Shown: positions 14,949 to 24,101, counted from the first letter of the stretch. The stretch is 43,933 bases of DNA from Gemmata sp. (GCA_025055115.1 JANWYJ010000085.1:1-43933); one strand, 5' to 3'. Program-made: numbers and translations. The notes: a model not told the origin generated them from the sequence alone.

Positions 14949-17852
14949 ATGTCGCGTTTCGTGATCGGATGTGTGGGCATTTGTACACTTGCGGCTGTCA
15001 TTCCTCTGTCACCGACTTCGGGAAGTAACCATCCGCCGGTAACGGCGGCCGTGAAAACCGTAACGGCGGCCGTGAAAAAGTTGCCTAGCGCGCCGGTGGA
15101 TGCAGCCACCGATGCCCAAGCCCCGGCGTCACAAACCCCAGGTGCCACCAACGCTGATGCCGAATTGGTCAAGACCGCGCAAGGACTGTTCCAGAATCTC
15201 CGACGCTTCACCCTCGACAATGGGCTGCGCGTCTATCTGCTGCCGATCCAAAATGCCCCCACCGTCACCACCATGGTGGCCTATCGGGTAGGTTCTGCCG
15301 ACGAAGAGAAAGACCAAACCGGCCTGTCGCACTATCTCGAACATCTCATGTTCAAAGGCACAGCCAAGCTCTTTCCGGGTGACATCGACCGGCTCACCCA
15401 GCGCAACGGCGGCCAGAATAACGCCTACACCTCCGAAGATAAAACCGTCTACTTCTTCAACTTCGCAGCCGACCGCTGGCAGATCGCCTTGGAAATCGAA
15501 GCCGATCGGATGCGGAACATCCGCATCGACGAAAAGCATGAATTCGAGCAGGAGAAAGGCGCTGTCATTGCGGAACTTGATGCCGGCGAGGATCAACCGT
15601 GGGATTTAGAATACAAGACGCTCCTGACGCTGCTGTGGCCGAAAGATTCGCCGTATTCGCATCCGGTCATCGGGCAACGCGAACATGTCCGCGGAGCCAC
15701 CGCTGAGATCATCAAACGACACTACGACAAATGGTACTACCCCAACAACGCTGCCTTGGTCGTGGTTGGGGGCTTCGATCCTGACGAAGCTACCAAAAAG
15801 ATCAAGGAGCTATTTGGCCCCATTCCCTCCGGTGAGCTGCCACCGCGGAAAAAACCGACCTTCTATCCCGAACGTCAACAACCCATTCGCAAGGAGTTGG
15901 AATCGAAATTCGATGTTCCGCGCCTGATGATCGGCTTCAACGGCGTCACTGTGGGCAGCGCGGAAGACCCAGTGTTGGATGTCATTCACATGATCCTCTC
16001 TGGCGGGAAAACCTCTCGGTTGTACCGCAAGCTAGTGGAAGACGAACGCATCGCTGCCCAAGTCGATACCGGCAACGAATCGGGCCGCTATCCTGGCTGG
16101 TTTGGCATCTATGTCGAACTGTTGAAAGGCAAAGATCGCCCCAAGGCCGAAGAACTGGTGTTCGCGGAGTTACGGAAACTGGCCACCGAACCGATCAGCG
16201 ATGCAGAACTCAACCGGGCGCGGCGGAAGATTCTCGCGTCGTTCATCTTCTCGCGGGAAAGTGTCATGTCGATGGCACGAGCCATTGCCGACACGAGCAT
16301 CTACCCGGTCGCGGAGGATGTCGCCACCTTCTTCAAGCAATATCTCGAGGCGGTTTTGAAAGTATCCAAGGACGACATTCAACGTGTCGCGAAACAGTAC
16401 CTCGACCCCAACAAAGCTGCAATCGTCTGGAGTGTACCCAAAGATGAGAAGAAGCAAGGTCGCCAGGCGCCGGCTCGCCCTGAGCCAGCCCGTCCGGCCC
16501 TACTAGCTCGGCCTAGCGGAAAATGGCCTCTGGCAGCACGCCACCACGAGCGCGCCGAAGGTGGTGGCGGGGCCGGGTCATTTTCGCTTGCGGCAGCACA
16601 GCGCGTCGTTCTCCCCAATGGGCTGACGGTCATTTTGCTGGAAGACCACCGTTTGCCAATTGTGGTGGCATCGCTGGAAGTTGCGGATGTCCGGCTGCGG
16701 GAACCCGCGGAGAAACTGGGTGTGGCCACCCTCATGGGCAACTTGCTCGAAGAGGGAACGACCAAACGCACCGGGAAAGAGATCGCCACATTGATCGAAG
16801 ATACTGGTGGTAGTTTGTCGTTAGGAGCTACGGGTGGCACGGTCCGTGTATTGACGCCCGATACCGACTTGGGTCTGGGGCTACTGTTCGAATGCCTCAA
16901 AACACCCAGCTTTCCGGCCGATGCCCTGGAACGCAACCGTGAACAGCAACTTTCTGCGATTGCCGATGCCGAAACACAACCGCGGACACGGGCGCGGCAG
17001 CTGTTTCTGTCCACCGTTTATGGTGACCATCCCCTGGGCCGACCGTCGCTGGGCCAACGGGAGATTGTCGAGAAACTGACCGCCGACGATGTCCGAGCCT
17101 TTCATGCGCAAGCGTTTGCTCCGAACTTCTCCACCATCGCCATCGTCGGCGATTTCCCAAGCCGGGAGATGATGAAGAAGATTGAGGCTCTCAGTCGCGA
17201 CTGGAAAAAATCGACAGCCGCCAAACCGGAGCTGAAGGCTCCGCCACCACCGCAAGGCGGTGAGAAGATCGTCAGCGATGCCAACGCCGCGCAAGTTCAC
17301 GTCTTCCTCGGCCATCTGGGCATCACGCGGAACAATCCTGATTACTACAAGCTGTTGGTGATGGATAATGTCTTGGGGGTGGGTCCGGGCTTCACCGATC
17401 GGTTGTCGGCCACCATCCGCGACCGGCTGGGGCTGGCGTATACCGTGACGGCCAGCATCACGGGTTCGGCGGGGAAAGAACCTGGGGCTTTCACCGGTTT
17501 TGTGGGCACTTTCCCCAAGAACTATCTCGATGTGAAACGGGCGTTCCTCAAGGAAATCGACAAGATGCGCGACGAATTGCCCACACCCCAGGAAGTCGAG
17601 GATGCCAAGAAGTACCTGCTGGGCAGCTTACCGTTCCGCTTTACGACGCTCTCAGCGATTGCCAGCGAACTGCTTGCGGCCGAACGCCACGGCTTGGGTT
17701 TCAACTACTTGGAAAAATTCCGCCAGGAAGTGGCTGCGGTCAGCCCTGCTGATGTGCAAGCGGTGGCGAAACAGTATCTCAACCCCCAGGGCCTGGTGAT
17801 CGTCGCAGTCGGGGCCATCGACCACCATGGTAAGCCGTTGGCGAAGAAATAG
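14949..17852 (+). CDS. Exported M16 family metallopeptidase, two-domain
   Basis: A 967-residue secreted zinc peptidase of the pitrilysin/insulinase family. Signal peptide (1-24), then a linker with a duplicated VTAAVK motif (about 31-43), N-terminal M16 domain with the inverted zincin motif HYLEH at 128-132 (H128 and H132 ligands, E131 catalytic) and the third ligand near E209 (AVIAEL). A second pair of M16 domains from about residue 550 lacks HxxEH (LLEEGTTKRTGKE in its place) but has the RDRLGLAY motif, matching the usual active-inactive pairing that forms the peptide chamber. A low-complexity Gly/Arg/Ala linker (about 510-545) joins the halves. Start ATG 14949 has AAAGGA six bases upstream. 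The end of the gene, with its stop, is copied twice downstream. Confidence 0.9.
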   Translation: MSRFVIGCVGICTLAAVIPLSPTSGSNHPPVTAAVKTVTAAVKKLPSAPVDAATDAQAPASQTPGATNADAELVKTAQGLFQNLRRFTLDNGLRVYLLPIQNAPTVTTMVAYRVGSADEEKDQTGLSHYLEHLMFKGTAKLFPGDIDRLTQRNGGQNNAYTSEDKTVYFFNFAADRWQIALEIEADRMRNIRIDEKHEFEQEKGAVIAELDAGEDQPWDLEYKTLLTLLWPKDSPYSHPVIGQREHVRGATAEIIKRHYDKWYYPNNAALVVVGGFDPDEATKKIKELFGPIPSGELPPRKKPTFYPERQQPIRKELESKFDVPRLMIGFNGVTVGSAEDPVLDVIHMILSGGKTSRLYRKLVEDERIAAQVDTGNESGRYPGWFGIYVELLKGKDRPKAEELVFAELRKLATEPISDAELNRARRKILASFIFSRESVMSMARAIADTSIYPVAEDVATFFKQYLEAVLKVSKDDIQRVAKQYLDPNKAAIVWSVPKDEKKQGRQAPARPEPARPALLARPSGKWPLAARHHERAEGGGGAGSFSLAAAQRVVLPNGLTVILLEDHRLPIVVASLEVADVRLREPAEKLGVATLMGNLLEEGTTKRTGKEIATLIEDTGGSLSLGATGGTVRVLTPDTDLGLGLLFECLKTPSFPADALERNREQQLSAIADAETQPRTRARQLFLSTVYGDHPLGRPSLGQREIVEKLTADDVRAFHAQAFAPNFSTIAIVGDFPSREMMKKIEALSRDWKKSTAAKPELKAPPPPQGGEKIVSDANAAQVHVFLGHLGITRNNPDYYKLLVMDNVLGVGPGFTDRLSATIRDRLGLAYTVTASITGSAGKEPGAFTGFVGTFPKNYLDVKRAFLKEIDKMRDELPTPQEVEDAKKYLLGSLPFRFTTLSAIASELLAAERHGLGFNYLEKFRQEVAAVSPADVQAVAKQYLNPQGLVIVAVGAIDHHGKPLAKK
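15039..15078 (+). repeat. In-frame 21-bp-period tandem duplication in the M16 leader
   Basis: GTAACGGCGGCCGTGAAAA at 15039-15057 and again at 15060-15078 codes the VTAAVK-TVTAAVK repeat just after the signal peptide. Same scale and period as the spacer duplications, but here in a coding linker. Confidence 0.85.
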
Positions 17853-17935
17853 CCCGCGGAAAACCTTTCATGGTAAGCCGTGGACGAAGAACATGGTAAG
17901 CCGTTGGTGAAGAAATAGCCCTCGCAAAACCTTCC
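17826..17935 (+). repeat. Triplicated gene end of the M16 peptidase
   Basis: The segment starting CATGGTAAGCCGTTGG at 17826 (end of the coding region, stop at 17850-17852, and the following CCCGCGGAAAACCTT) is repeated partially at 17869-17891 and almost fully at 17892-17935, where GAAGAAATAG again ends in a stop triplet. Copies differ by a few substitutions, so the duplication is not brand new. Confidence 0.88.
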
Positions 17936-17998
17936 GGCGTGGGGCAGCGTAGAATTGTTCAGAAGCCTCGGACCGTTTCTTGTGCGGAGCCGCGGATC

Positions 17999-19600
17999 AT
18001 GAGTTCAAATACGAATCCCCTCGGGTCGATGAATCCGGAGTATTCCCTGACTGCCCCCAGTGGTGGTGGTTGGGGAGCGACGTTCAAGTTGATCGTCCCG
18101 TTGGTGGTCTTGGCCGGGTTGGTTTTTGGTATCACCTTCATTTTGATGTACACACCGACGCCTGAAGAGAAAGAAACCAAAACGAACGCGCCCAGCGGCA
18201 GTACCGGAGGGCCGCCGCTGTACTTTTTCACCAGCGCCCGCAGTTGGGACCCTCCCCAACTCACCGGACCTTACCGGAACTTGTGGTTGCTGGCGCCTTC
18301 GGCGAATAAAGAGCCGTCGCAAGACCCTCTGAAGTTCAACTTCACCGCGCAAGACCGTCTCTTCCAAGGCTTCTACGAACCTGGCGATACGCTGCGACGC
18401 ACCCAATTTTGGTTCGAGAATCGCAACAAAGCGCCGGTGATCATGGAACTGAAGGACCTCAGTTGCACCGCGTGTACTGGCGGCCGGGTGATTGCCATTC
18501 CGCCGGCGGTTACCCGCAACCTGCTGCACCACGTCGCGCTGGCGGCACTTCCGGTCGGGCCGTTTCACGCCTTCGGAGTCGGCCTGACGCAACCGGCCAC
18601 CGAGCTATCCTTGCATACCCTTCCTTATGCTCAGGAGCGTTTGCCGCCGGAATCCCGCGATGTGTCGTTTCAGCATTATCGTGAGCAGCCCGTGGCGTTC
18701 AAAATCCCGGCGGCCCCGACGCCCGAAGACAAATGGGCACCGCAATGGGGTATTCTCGAACTCACCTTCAAAGTCGGGGGCGATCAAACCAAATCGATCA
18801 GTGCCGATTTCGCGGTTCAGGTGGAAGGCAGCAAGCAGTTTGTCGGCAACCGCTTCCTCATCATGTACCACGCGGGCAAAGCGTGTGAATTGTCGCGAAC
18901 GAACATTGACTTGGGTCGAATTCCTCCTGAGGCGGGCGATCGGACTTATGACGTGCTCCTGTACTCCACAACCCGCGGCCCTGGCTCGGAATTCGGCGAC
19001 CTGGAAGAACCCCATAGCATCGTCCAATTCCTCAATGGGGCCACCGATCCGGCGCGTTTCGTTCAAGTGACCAAAGTGGAACGCATCGCGGATGATAACC
19101 TTGTCGATGTGGAAAGTCAGGTCAAGCAGCGGGTCCGCTCGGCGTATCGGCTGACGATCACCGTCCGGCCCAAGGTGGGGGAAGCCCGGCCCGACATCGG
19201 AGCCTTCGACCGGGTGTTGGCGATCACGGCTGGGGGTGTGACGCAACAGTTGAAGCTCAGCGGTATCATTATCGGGCCAGTGCGGCTGGAACCGCCGGCG
19301 CACGAAATTTCGCTTGCCAGCTTCCGCGGCGCGGAGGTGTTCCGCTACGAGGCCAAATTGGTCACCGAGCGGGCCGGCATCGAACTGGAAGTTCTTCCGG
19401 CAGAATCCAAGCCGGAAAACTTCGTCTACGAACTCGAACGCCTCCCCGACAACGGCAATCAAGGGCAATACAAGTTGAAAATCACCATCCCCAAAGGCCA
19501 GTTTGGACAAGTGCGTGGGGAGATTGTGCTGCAAGTGAAAGGACCCGGTGCGCAAAAGATGCGCATTCCCCTGCGCGGATTGGCCATTTCGTCGAAATGA
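17999..19600 (+). CDS. Membrane-anchored DUF1573-like protein
   Basis: A 533-residue protein with a short cytoplasmic N-terminus, one membrane helix at about 29-50 (LIVPLVVLAGLVFGITFILM) and a large external part. Residues about 115-190 show a FWFENRNKAPVIMELKDLSC pattern like DUF1573/ASH-type beta domains, which often sit in planctomycete envelope proteins; later repeats (about 280-530) look like similar beta-sandwich modules ending in GQVRGEIVLQVKG. Role unknown. Start ATG 17999 is preceded by GGAG; an upstream ATG at 17939 is inside the duplicated gene-end spacer. It may be cotranscribed with the cytochrome lipoprotein downstream, though 184 bp separate them. Confidence 0.75.
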   Translation: MSSNTNPLGSMNPEYSLTAPSGGGWGATFKLIVPLVVLAGLVFGITFILMYTPTPEEKETKTNAPSGSTGGPPLYFFTSARSWDPPQLTGPYRNLWLLAPSANKEPSQDPLKFNFTAQDRLFQGFYEPGDTLRRTQFWFENRNKAPVIMELKDLSCTACTGGRVIAIPPAVTRNLLHHVALAALPVGPFHAFGVGLTQPATELSLHTLPYAQERLPPESRDVSFQHYREQPVAFKIPAAPTPEDKWAPQWGILELTFKVGGDQTKSISADFAVQVEGSKQFVGNRFLIMYHAGKACELSRTNIDLGRIPPEAGDRTYDVLLYSTTRGPGSEFGDLEEPHSIVQFLNGATDPARFVQVTKVERIADDNLVDVESQVKQRVRSAYRLTITVRPKVGEARPDIGAFDRVLAITAGGVTQQLKLSGIIIGPVRLEPPAHEISLASFRGAEVFRYEAKLVTERAGIELEVLPAESKPENFVYELERLPDNGNQGQYKLKITIPKGQFGQVRGEIVLQVKGPGAQKMRIPLRGLAISSK

Positions 19601-19635
19601 CAGCAAGCGGTGGGTGTGGTGGAGAGGGCGAAGTG

Positions 19636-19728
19636 GCTTGTGGGCTTTACCCAAGCCGCATAACCGGACCGGGTCGATAGGCATCTGCACTGGGACGTTC
19701 GCCCTTACTCGACACCCCGCCCACAAGC
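19636..19728 (+). ncRNA. Candidate structured leader RNA
   Basis: GCTTGTGGGC (19636-19645) pairs perfectly with GCCCACAAGC (19719-19728). Inside it, CGGGTCGA pairs with TCGA-CAC-CCCG (a 3-nt bulge). The nested arrangement ends 56 bases ahead of the cytochrome lipoprotein start. It does not match any riboswitch I recognise, there is no U-tract, and the pairing has not been tested by covariation. Confidence 0.35.
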
Positions 19729-19784
19729 GACCGAACTAATACCGTGGGACGGATTCCGCCCGGCTTATCCGAGGACCAACCCGT

Positions 19785-21605
19785 ATGATCCGTACACGCC
19801 ACGACTCACGGCTGAAGTTGGTGGGCTTGTTCGGCCTGTTCGCCACGTTCTTGGCCACAGCGTGTATCAGCCCGCCGGCCACGAAATCGTCGGCTCCGTC
19901 GGACGTGCAACCCGTGTCGGCGGTGGTTCCGGCGGCCGAGCCTTCACCATCCGGACACCCCGCACCGACCCGCGTTGGCGGAATGCCGTTGTTTGCCGCC
20001 TGGCCGAAAGACCGAAAACCCGATGTTGTCCTCATTCTCAGCGGGCAGACCTTTGGCTATTTGCAGCCCTGTGGTTGCAGCCGCCCGCAAATCGGCGGGT
20101 TGGAACGTCGCGCTATGCTCATCGACTCGTTGAAAGCCAAGGGGTGGCCGGTCGTGGGCATCGATCTGGGCGACCTGCACGCCGAAAAAACCATGCTGGC
20201 CCGCCAAGGTCAACTCAAATATGCCGCGACCATGCACGCCCTGCGCGAAATGGGTTACCTGGCCGTGGGCATTGGAGCTACCGAACTCAAACACGACCTT
20301 TATAAACTCATTGCCGAATACACACTCCAAAAAGAGCAGCGGCCATTCTTGTTGGCAGCCAACATTGTGGGAGTCGCCGACGGTCGGGTGATTCCACGAC
20401 ACGAGTATTTCCCTTCGCCCTCCAGCGCCGAGCGTGCGTTGATCGAGGCCATCGAAGTCGACAAGGTGGGGGACGTGACCGTCGGCGTGGCTGGGGTCGT
20501 TGGCAAGGCTTTGCAAGAAGAGAATCGCAAGAATAAATGGGACATTTCCATCGATTTCCCCAACGCCAAGGCGGCCTTAGAAAACATTGTGGCGACACTG
20601 GCCAAGCATCCGGCCAAGCCGCAACTGAACGTGTTGATCTTCCAAGGCCCCAGTACCGACGCGGCCAAGGTCGCCCAAGATTTCCCGCAGTTTCAGGTGA
20701 TCTTGTGCCAATCGGATACTGACTTGCCACCCCTACAACCCAGCCAACCCACCGGTACCACCACGCAAGTGGTTCAGGTCGGCCACCGTGGGCAACATGT
20801 CGGGGTGCTGGGCGGGTTCAAAAAGGCCGATGGTACCTTCGAGTTCCACTATCAACTGGTTCCACTGACCGAAGAATTCATCACCCCCGGAACCGAAGAA
20901 GAAGCGAAGAAACGCAATCCGGTGCTTCCGGTCCTCGAAGAGTACGCCCAGCAGGTGAAAGCGGCTAACCTCTTAAGCCAATATCCGCGAGTGCCCCATC
21001 CCGAGCAAATCAAGGCTCTGGACCTCAACCCCCCAGTCAAACTGACCTATGTGGGGTCCGCGGCGTGCCAGGCGTGCCATGAGGCCGAATACAAGAAGTG
21101 GAAAGAGCATCATCACAGCCATGCCATGGAGACTCTCGAACGCTACGCCAAGCGACCCAGCCTGCGGAATTTCGACGGCGAATGCGTGCAGTGCCATTCG
21201 GTGGGCTTCCGTTACCGCGATGGCTACGTCGACGACAAGACCACCCCGCATCTGCGCGATGTCGGCTGCGAAAGCTGCCACGGCCCCGGCAGTGGCCATG
21301 TGGCCGCGCCGAAGAATCCGCAGTTTTTGGCGTTTCTCTCGCCGTGGAAGCAACCGGATGCCCCCAAACTGCCGGATGTGGAATTTATGAACAAAATGGC
21401 GGATATCCCCGCAGCCGAACGCGGCAAAATCGCCCTTCCGCCGGCCCAGCAGATTCTCATCAACCGTGTCCAGAATCTATGCATCCAATGCCACGATCAC
21501 GAGGCCGACCCCCACTTCGACATCTATAAGAGCTGGCCGAAGGTGAACCACAGTGGCCTTGCGCCGGCGGGTGGCTGGCCGACCGAGGCCCCCAAAGCGA
21601 AGTAA
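19785..21605 (+). CDS. Lipoprotein joining a 5'-nucleotidase-like domain to a tetraheme cytochrome c
   Basis: A 606-residue exported lipoprotein: lipobox LATAC with C27; Pro/Ala-rich linker; a UshA/metallophosphatase-like domain (about 80-365) with LQPCGCSRPQIGGLERRA and GIDLGDLH motifs; then a cytochrome c554-like region with four CxxCH heme sites at 428-432, 467-471, 495-499 and 566-570. It should sit on the outer face of a membrane and carry electrons. The phosphatase half keeps only part of the metal-site motifs (DxH is not evident), so it may be non-catalytic. Start ATG 19785 has GAGG about 11 bases upstream. The CGCS...GGLERRA signature also occurs in other bacterial UshA-type cytochrome fusions. 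Its last codons and stop are copied 72 bp downstream. Confidence 0.87.
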   Translation: MIRTRHDSRLKLVGLFGLFATFLATACISPPATKSSAPSDVQPVSAVVPAAEPSPSGHPAPTRVGGMPLFAAWPKDRKPDVVLILSGQTFGYLQPCGCSRPQIGGLERRAMLIDSLKAKGWPVVGIDLGDLHAEKTMLARQGQLKYAATMHALREMGYLAVGIGATELKHDLYKLIAEYTLQKEQRPFLLAANIVGVADGRVIPRHEYFPSPSSAERALIEAIEVDKVGDVTVGVAGVVGKALQEENRKNKWDISIDFPNAKAALENIVATLAKHPAKPQLNVLIFQGPSTDAAKVAQDFPQFQVILCQSDTDLPPLQPSQPTGTTTQVVQVGHRGQHVGVLGGFKKADGTFEFHYQLVPLTEEFITPGTEEEAKKRNPVLPVLEEYAQQVKAANLLSQYPRVPHPEQIKALDLNPPVKLTYVGSAACQACHEAEYKKWKEHHHSHAMETLERYAKRPSLRNFDGECVQCHSVGFRYRDGYVDDKTTPHLRDVGCESCHGPGSGHVAAPKNPQFLAFLSPWKQPDAPKLPDVEFMNKMADIPAAERGKIALPPAQQILINRVQNLCIQCHDHEADPHFDIYKSWPKVNHSGLAPAGGWPTEAPKAK

Positions 21606-21699
21606 CCGACCACGAGTTGTAGCGGCCGGACCACCGCGGAAGAAATCCCCATGATGAAGGAGCCGAAGGCGAAGTAACCGACCACGAGTTGTAGCGGCC
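21597..21699 (+). repeat. 31-bp direct repeat of a gene end with its stop codon
   Basis: The 31 bp from 21597 (coding the last AK-stop and 22 bp beyond) recur exactly at 21669-21699, a 72-bp period. Just upstream of the second copy CCGAAGGCGAAGTAA again reads PKAK-stop, matching the gene's own APKAK-stop, so the duplicated homology extends beyond the exact match. Confidence 0.92.
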
Positions 21700-21711
21700 A
21701 CAGCTGTCATG

Positions 21712-21742
21712 CAGGCCCCGGGAGAATATCCTCCGGGGCCTG
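21712..21742. terminator. Hairpin between convergent cytochrome and aspS genes
   Basis: CAGGCCCCGG at 21712-21721 pairs with CCGGGGCCTG at 21733-21742, with further GAG/CTC pairs around one bulged G. It lies between two convergent genes and could serve both as a bidirectional terminator; no clear T-run on either side. Confidence 0.5.
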
Positions 21743-21818
21743 GGTGGAATAGCGCCTGGGGGGAATGGAATGACGATGTGTCAAGCCGCTATCTGGCAAC
21801 ACACCTCTCCGGACAGCG

Positions 21819-21912
21819 GGCGCTGAGTCGGCCAGGGCGTAATCGGCGCTGTCAGTTCTGTGGTGGTGGCGGTGGCAACCGGCGCTGAGTCGGCCAGGGC
21901 GTAATCGGCGCT
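21819..21912 (-). repeat. 32-bp direct repeat touching the aspS stop codon
   Basis: Two exact 32-bp copies, 21819-21850 and 21881-21912, at a 62-bp period. The copy at 21881 takes in two bases of the aspS stop codon (21911-21913). Each copy begins and ends with GGCGCT. Confidence 0.92.
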
Positions 21913-23851
21913 ACTGGCCTTCGCGTTGTTGCCGTTCCCGCAACAGTGCACGCGTGGCCGCGGTTAACTCGATACCCAGTTCCTGCATTTGCCGCTGTTC
22001 CACTGGGGCAGGGGCACCGGTCATCAGGTCGCGGGCGCGTTGGTTTTTGGGAAAGGCGATCACGTCGCGAATGTTGGTGGTCCCGGCGATGATCATGGCC
22101 CAGCGGTCAAGCCCCCAGGCGATGCCGCCGTGGGGCGGGGCACCACTTTGCAAGGCATCGAGCAGAAAACCAAAGCGCGCCTTGGCATCGTCGGGGGTCA
22201 TGCCGAAGATTTCAAAGACGCGGCTCTGAATGTCTTGACGGTGAATCCGGATGCTACCGCCGCCGACTTCGTAGCCGTTGAGCACCAGGTCGTAGGCTTT
22301 GGCCCGCACCTGACCGAGGGAATCGTTTTGCCACAAAAGGGGTAAGTCTTCATCCAGGGGAGCGGTGAAGGGGTGATGCATCGCGCTCCAGCGCTTCTCC
22401 TCGTCATCCCAGCCAAACATGGGAAAGTCGATGACCCACAGGAAGCGGAAATGCTCGGGTCGTGGTTGAAAAGGGACCGGGGTGTAGCTCTCTTTCTTCT
22501 TTTTGGCAGCCTCGACCTTCTTTTTCTCTGCGGCGTCGTGTTCCGCTTTCTCATCCCACCAATTCTTGTACAGCTTCAGACGGCTGGCCAGATAGGTGCG
22601 TAGTCCTCCGAGGGCGTCACACACCACGGCTTCAGAATCGGCAACAAACAGTAGGAGGTCGCCGTCGCTGGCCCCGAGGCGCTCGCAAAGTTGGGCTTTC
22701 AGCTCGGCGGGGAAGAACTTCTCGATCGACCCGATGAGCTGACCGCCTTCCACCTTCAACCACGCCAGCCCTTTGGCTTTGTAGGTTTCAACCACTTTGG
22801 GCAGCTCACCGCCGGGTTTTAGGGCTGTGTTGCTGAATTGGGTGGCAGCCCCGCGTGCGTTGATGGCCCGAACGACACCGCCGGCCGCGAGGGCATTTTT
22901 GAAGATGCTGAATTCGCTGGCGGCAGCGATCTCGCTAACATCAACGATTTCAAGACCATAGCGGAGGTCGGGTTTATCGGAGCCGTACTTGGCCCGGGCC
23001 TCGGCGTAGCTCATGCGCGGGAAGGGCGTCGTCAGTTTCACCCCCAGGCACTTCTCGAAGACCTCGACGGCGAGTTGTTCCATGAGAGTCAGGACATCGT
23101 CGCGTTCGACGAACGACATTTCGACATCGAGTTGGGTGAACTCGGGTTGTCGGTCGGCGCGGAGGTCTTCATCGCGCAGACAGCGAGCGATTTGGAAGTA
23201 GCGGTCGTAGCCGGCGATCATGAGCAGTTGCTTGTAAAGTTGCGGCGACTGTGGCAGGGCGTAAAATTCGCCGTGGAAAATGCGGCTGGGCACGAGGTAA
23301 TCGCGGGCCCCCTCGGGGGTGCTTTTGCCCAGCATGGGCGTTTCGACTTCCAGGAACTGGTGAGCATCCATGAAGTCGCGGATGACTTTGCACAGCCGGT
23401 GGCGCAGAAGAAGTGTGCGTTGCAGGGAGCGGCGGCGCAGGTCCAAGTAGCGATATTGCAGGCGGAGGTCTTCGTTGGGGAGTTCTTCATCGGGAAATTC
23501 GGTGACGGAAAACGGCAGCGGCGGGCAGGGGTTGAGAACGCGCAGAATTTTCGCTTCCACCTCAATGGCTCCGGTCGGGATGTCGGTTCGCTCGGCGCCG
23601 GCCAAGCGTTTCCGCACCACACCGGTGACTGATAGCACCCACTCCCGTTTCAGCAGTTCCGATTGCGCGAACAGTTCCGGATTGTCGGCTTCAAAAACGA
23701 TTTGCGTCAGGCCGTAGCGGTCACGCAGATCGACAAAGTTCTGATGGCCGAACTTGCGGGTGATGAGCACCCAGCCATTGAGTGTGACCGTCTGCCCGAC
23801 ATGCTCCTCGCGCAGGTCGTTGCAGGTGTGTGTGCGCTGCCATTGGGCCAT
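21911..23851 (-). CDS. aspS: Aspartyl-tRNA synthetase, bacterial type
   Basis: A 646-residue class IIb synthetase that charges tRNA-Asp (or Asp/Asn if the organism lacks AsnRS). An N-terminal OB-fold (GWVLITRKFGHQNFVDLRD) is followed by the catalytic core: motif 2 around RQPEFTQLDVEMSF, a GAD-type insertion domain of the bacterial AspRS in the middle, and motif 3 GIAWGLDRW. A Lys-rich insertion of about 20 residues (AEKKKVEAAKKKKE, near residue 455) lies before the class II core resumes and makes it longer than the usual 590 residues. Start ATG 23851 has GGAGAAGG just upstream; a possible -10 box lies at 23896. Discriminating versus nondiscriminating type cannot be told here. Confidence 0.95.
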   Translation of the reverse strand: MAQWQRTHTCNDLREEHVGQTVTLNGWVLITRKFGHQNFVDLRDRYGLTQIVFEADNPELFAQSELLKREWVLSVTGVVRKRLAGAERTDIPTGAIEVEAKILRVLNPCPPLPFSVTEFPDEELPNEDLRLQYRYLDLRRRSLQRTLLLRHRLCKVIRDFMDAHQFLEVETPMLGKSTPEGARDYLVPSRIFHGEFYALPQSPQLYKQLLMIAGYDRYFQIARCLRDEDLRADRQPEFTQLDVEMSFVERDDVLTLMEQLAVEVFEKCLGVKLTTPFPRMSYAEARAKYGSDKPDLRYGLEIVDVSEIAAASEFSIFKNALAAGGVVRAINARGAATQFSNTALKPGGELPKVVETYKAKGLAWLKVEGGQLIGSIEKFFPAELKAQLCERLGASDGDLLLFVADSEAVVCDALGGLRTYLASRLKLYKNWWDEKAEHDAAEKKKVEAAKKKKESYTPVPFQPRPEHFRFLWVIDFPMFGWDDEEKRWSAMHHPFTAPLDEDLPLLWQNDSLGQVRAKAYDLVLNGYEVGGGSIRIHRQDIQSRVFEIFGMTPDDAKARFGFLLDALQSGAPPHGGIAWGLDRWAMIIAGTTNIRDVIAFPKNQRARDLMTGAPAPVEQRQMQELGIELTAATRALLRERQQREGQ

Positions 23852-23895
23852 AAACCTTCTCCCGTCGGATTCCATCAATCCCTACGCGAAGCGTC

Positions 23896-23901
23896 ATTAT
23901 A
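23896..23901 (-). promoter_or_regulatory. -10 box of the aspS promoter
   Basis: A perfect TATAAT on the - strand, 44 bases ahead of the aspS start. No strong -35 hexamer is visible at 17 bp, so an activator or an extended element may help, or the -35 is simply degenerate. Confidence 0.4.
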
Positions 23902-24066
23902 GGGATACGAGACGAGCACCGGCGGTTCGGCACGGTCGTCTTGGTGCCGCCGCATCCGCGGCGGGGCGTTGGGGAACTTTGTCATTGTGTCGCGGCGGCT
24001 ACCATTCTTCTAGCATGTGGCGTGGGCCAGGATCGGTCAGGATCACCAACGGCGTGCGAATTTTGC

Positions 24067-24095
24067 TTGTCAGAGTGTTCCTTTCGGCCTAGCAT
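24067..24095 (+). promoter_or_regulatory. Sigma70-like promoter of the aminomuconate gene cluster
   Basis: TTGTCA (24067-24072) and TAGCAT (24090-24095) are spaced by 17 bp. The expected transcript start, 6-7 bases beyond the -10, falls on or next to the ATG at 24102, and there is no ribosome binding site ahead of that ATG. This implies a leaderless message. Confidence 0.45.
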
Positions 24096-24101
24096 GCGCG
24101 C

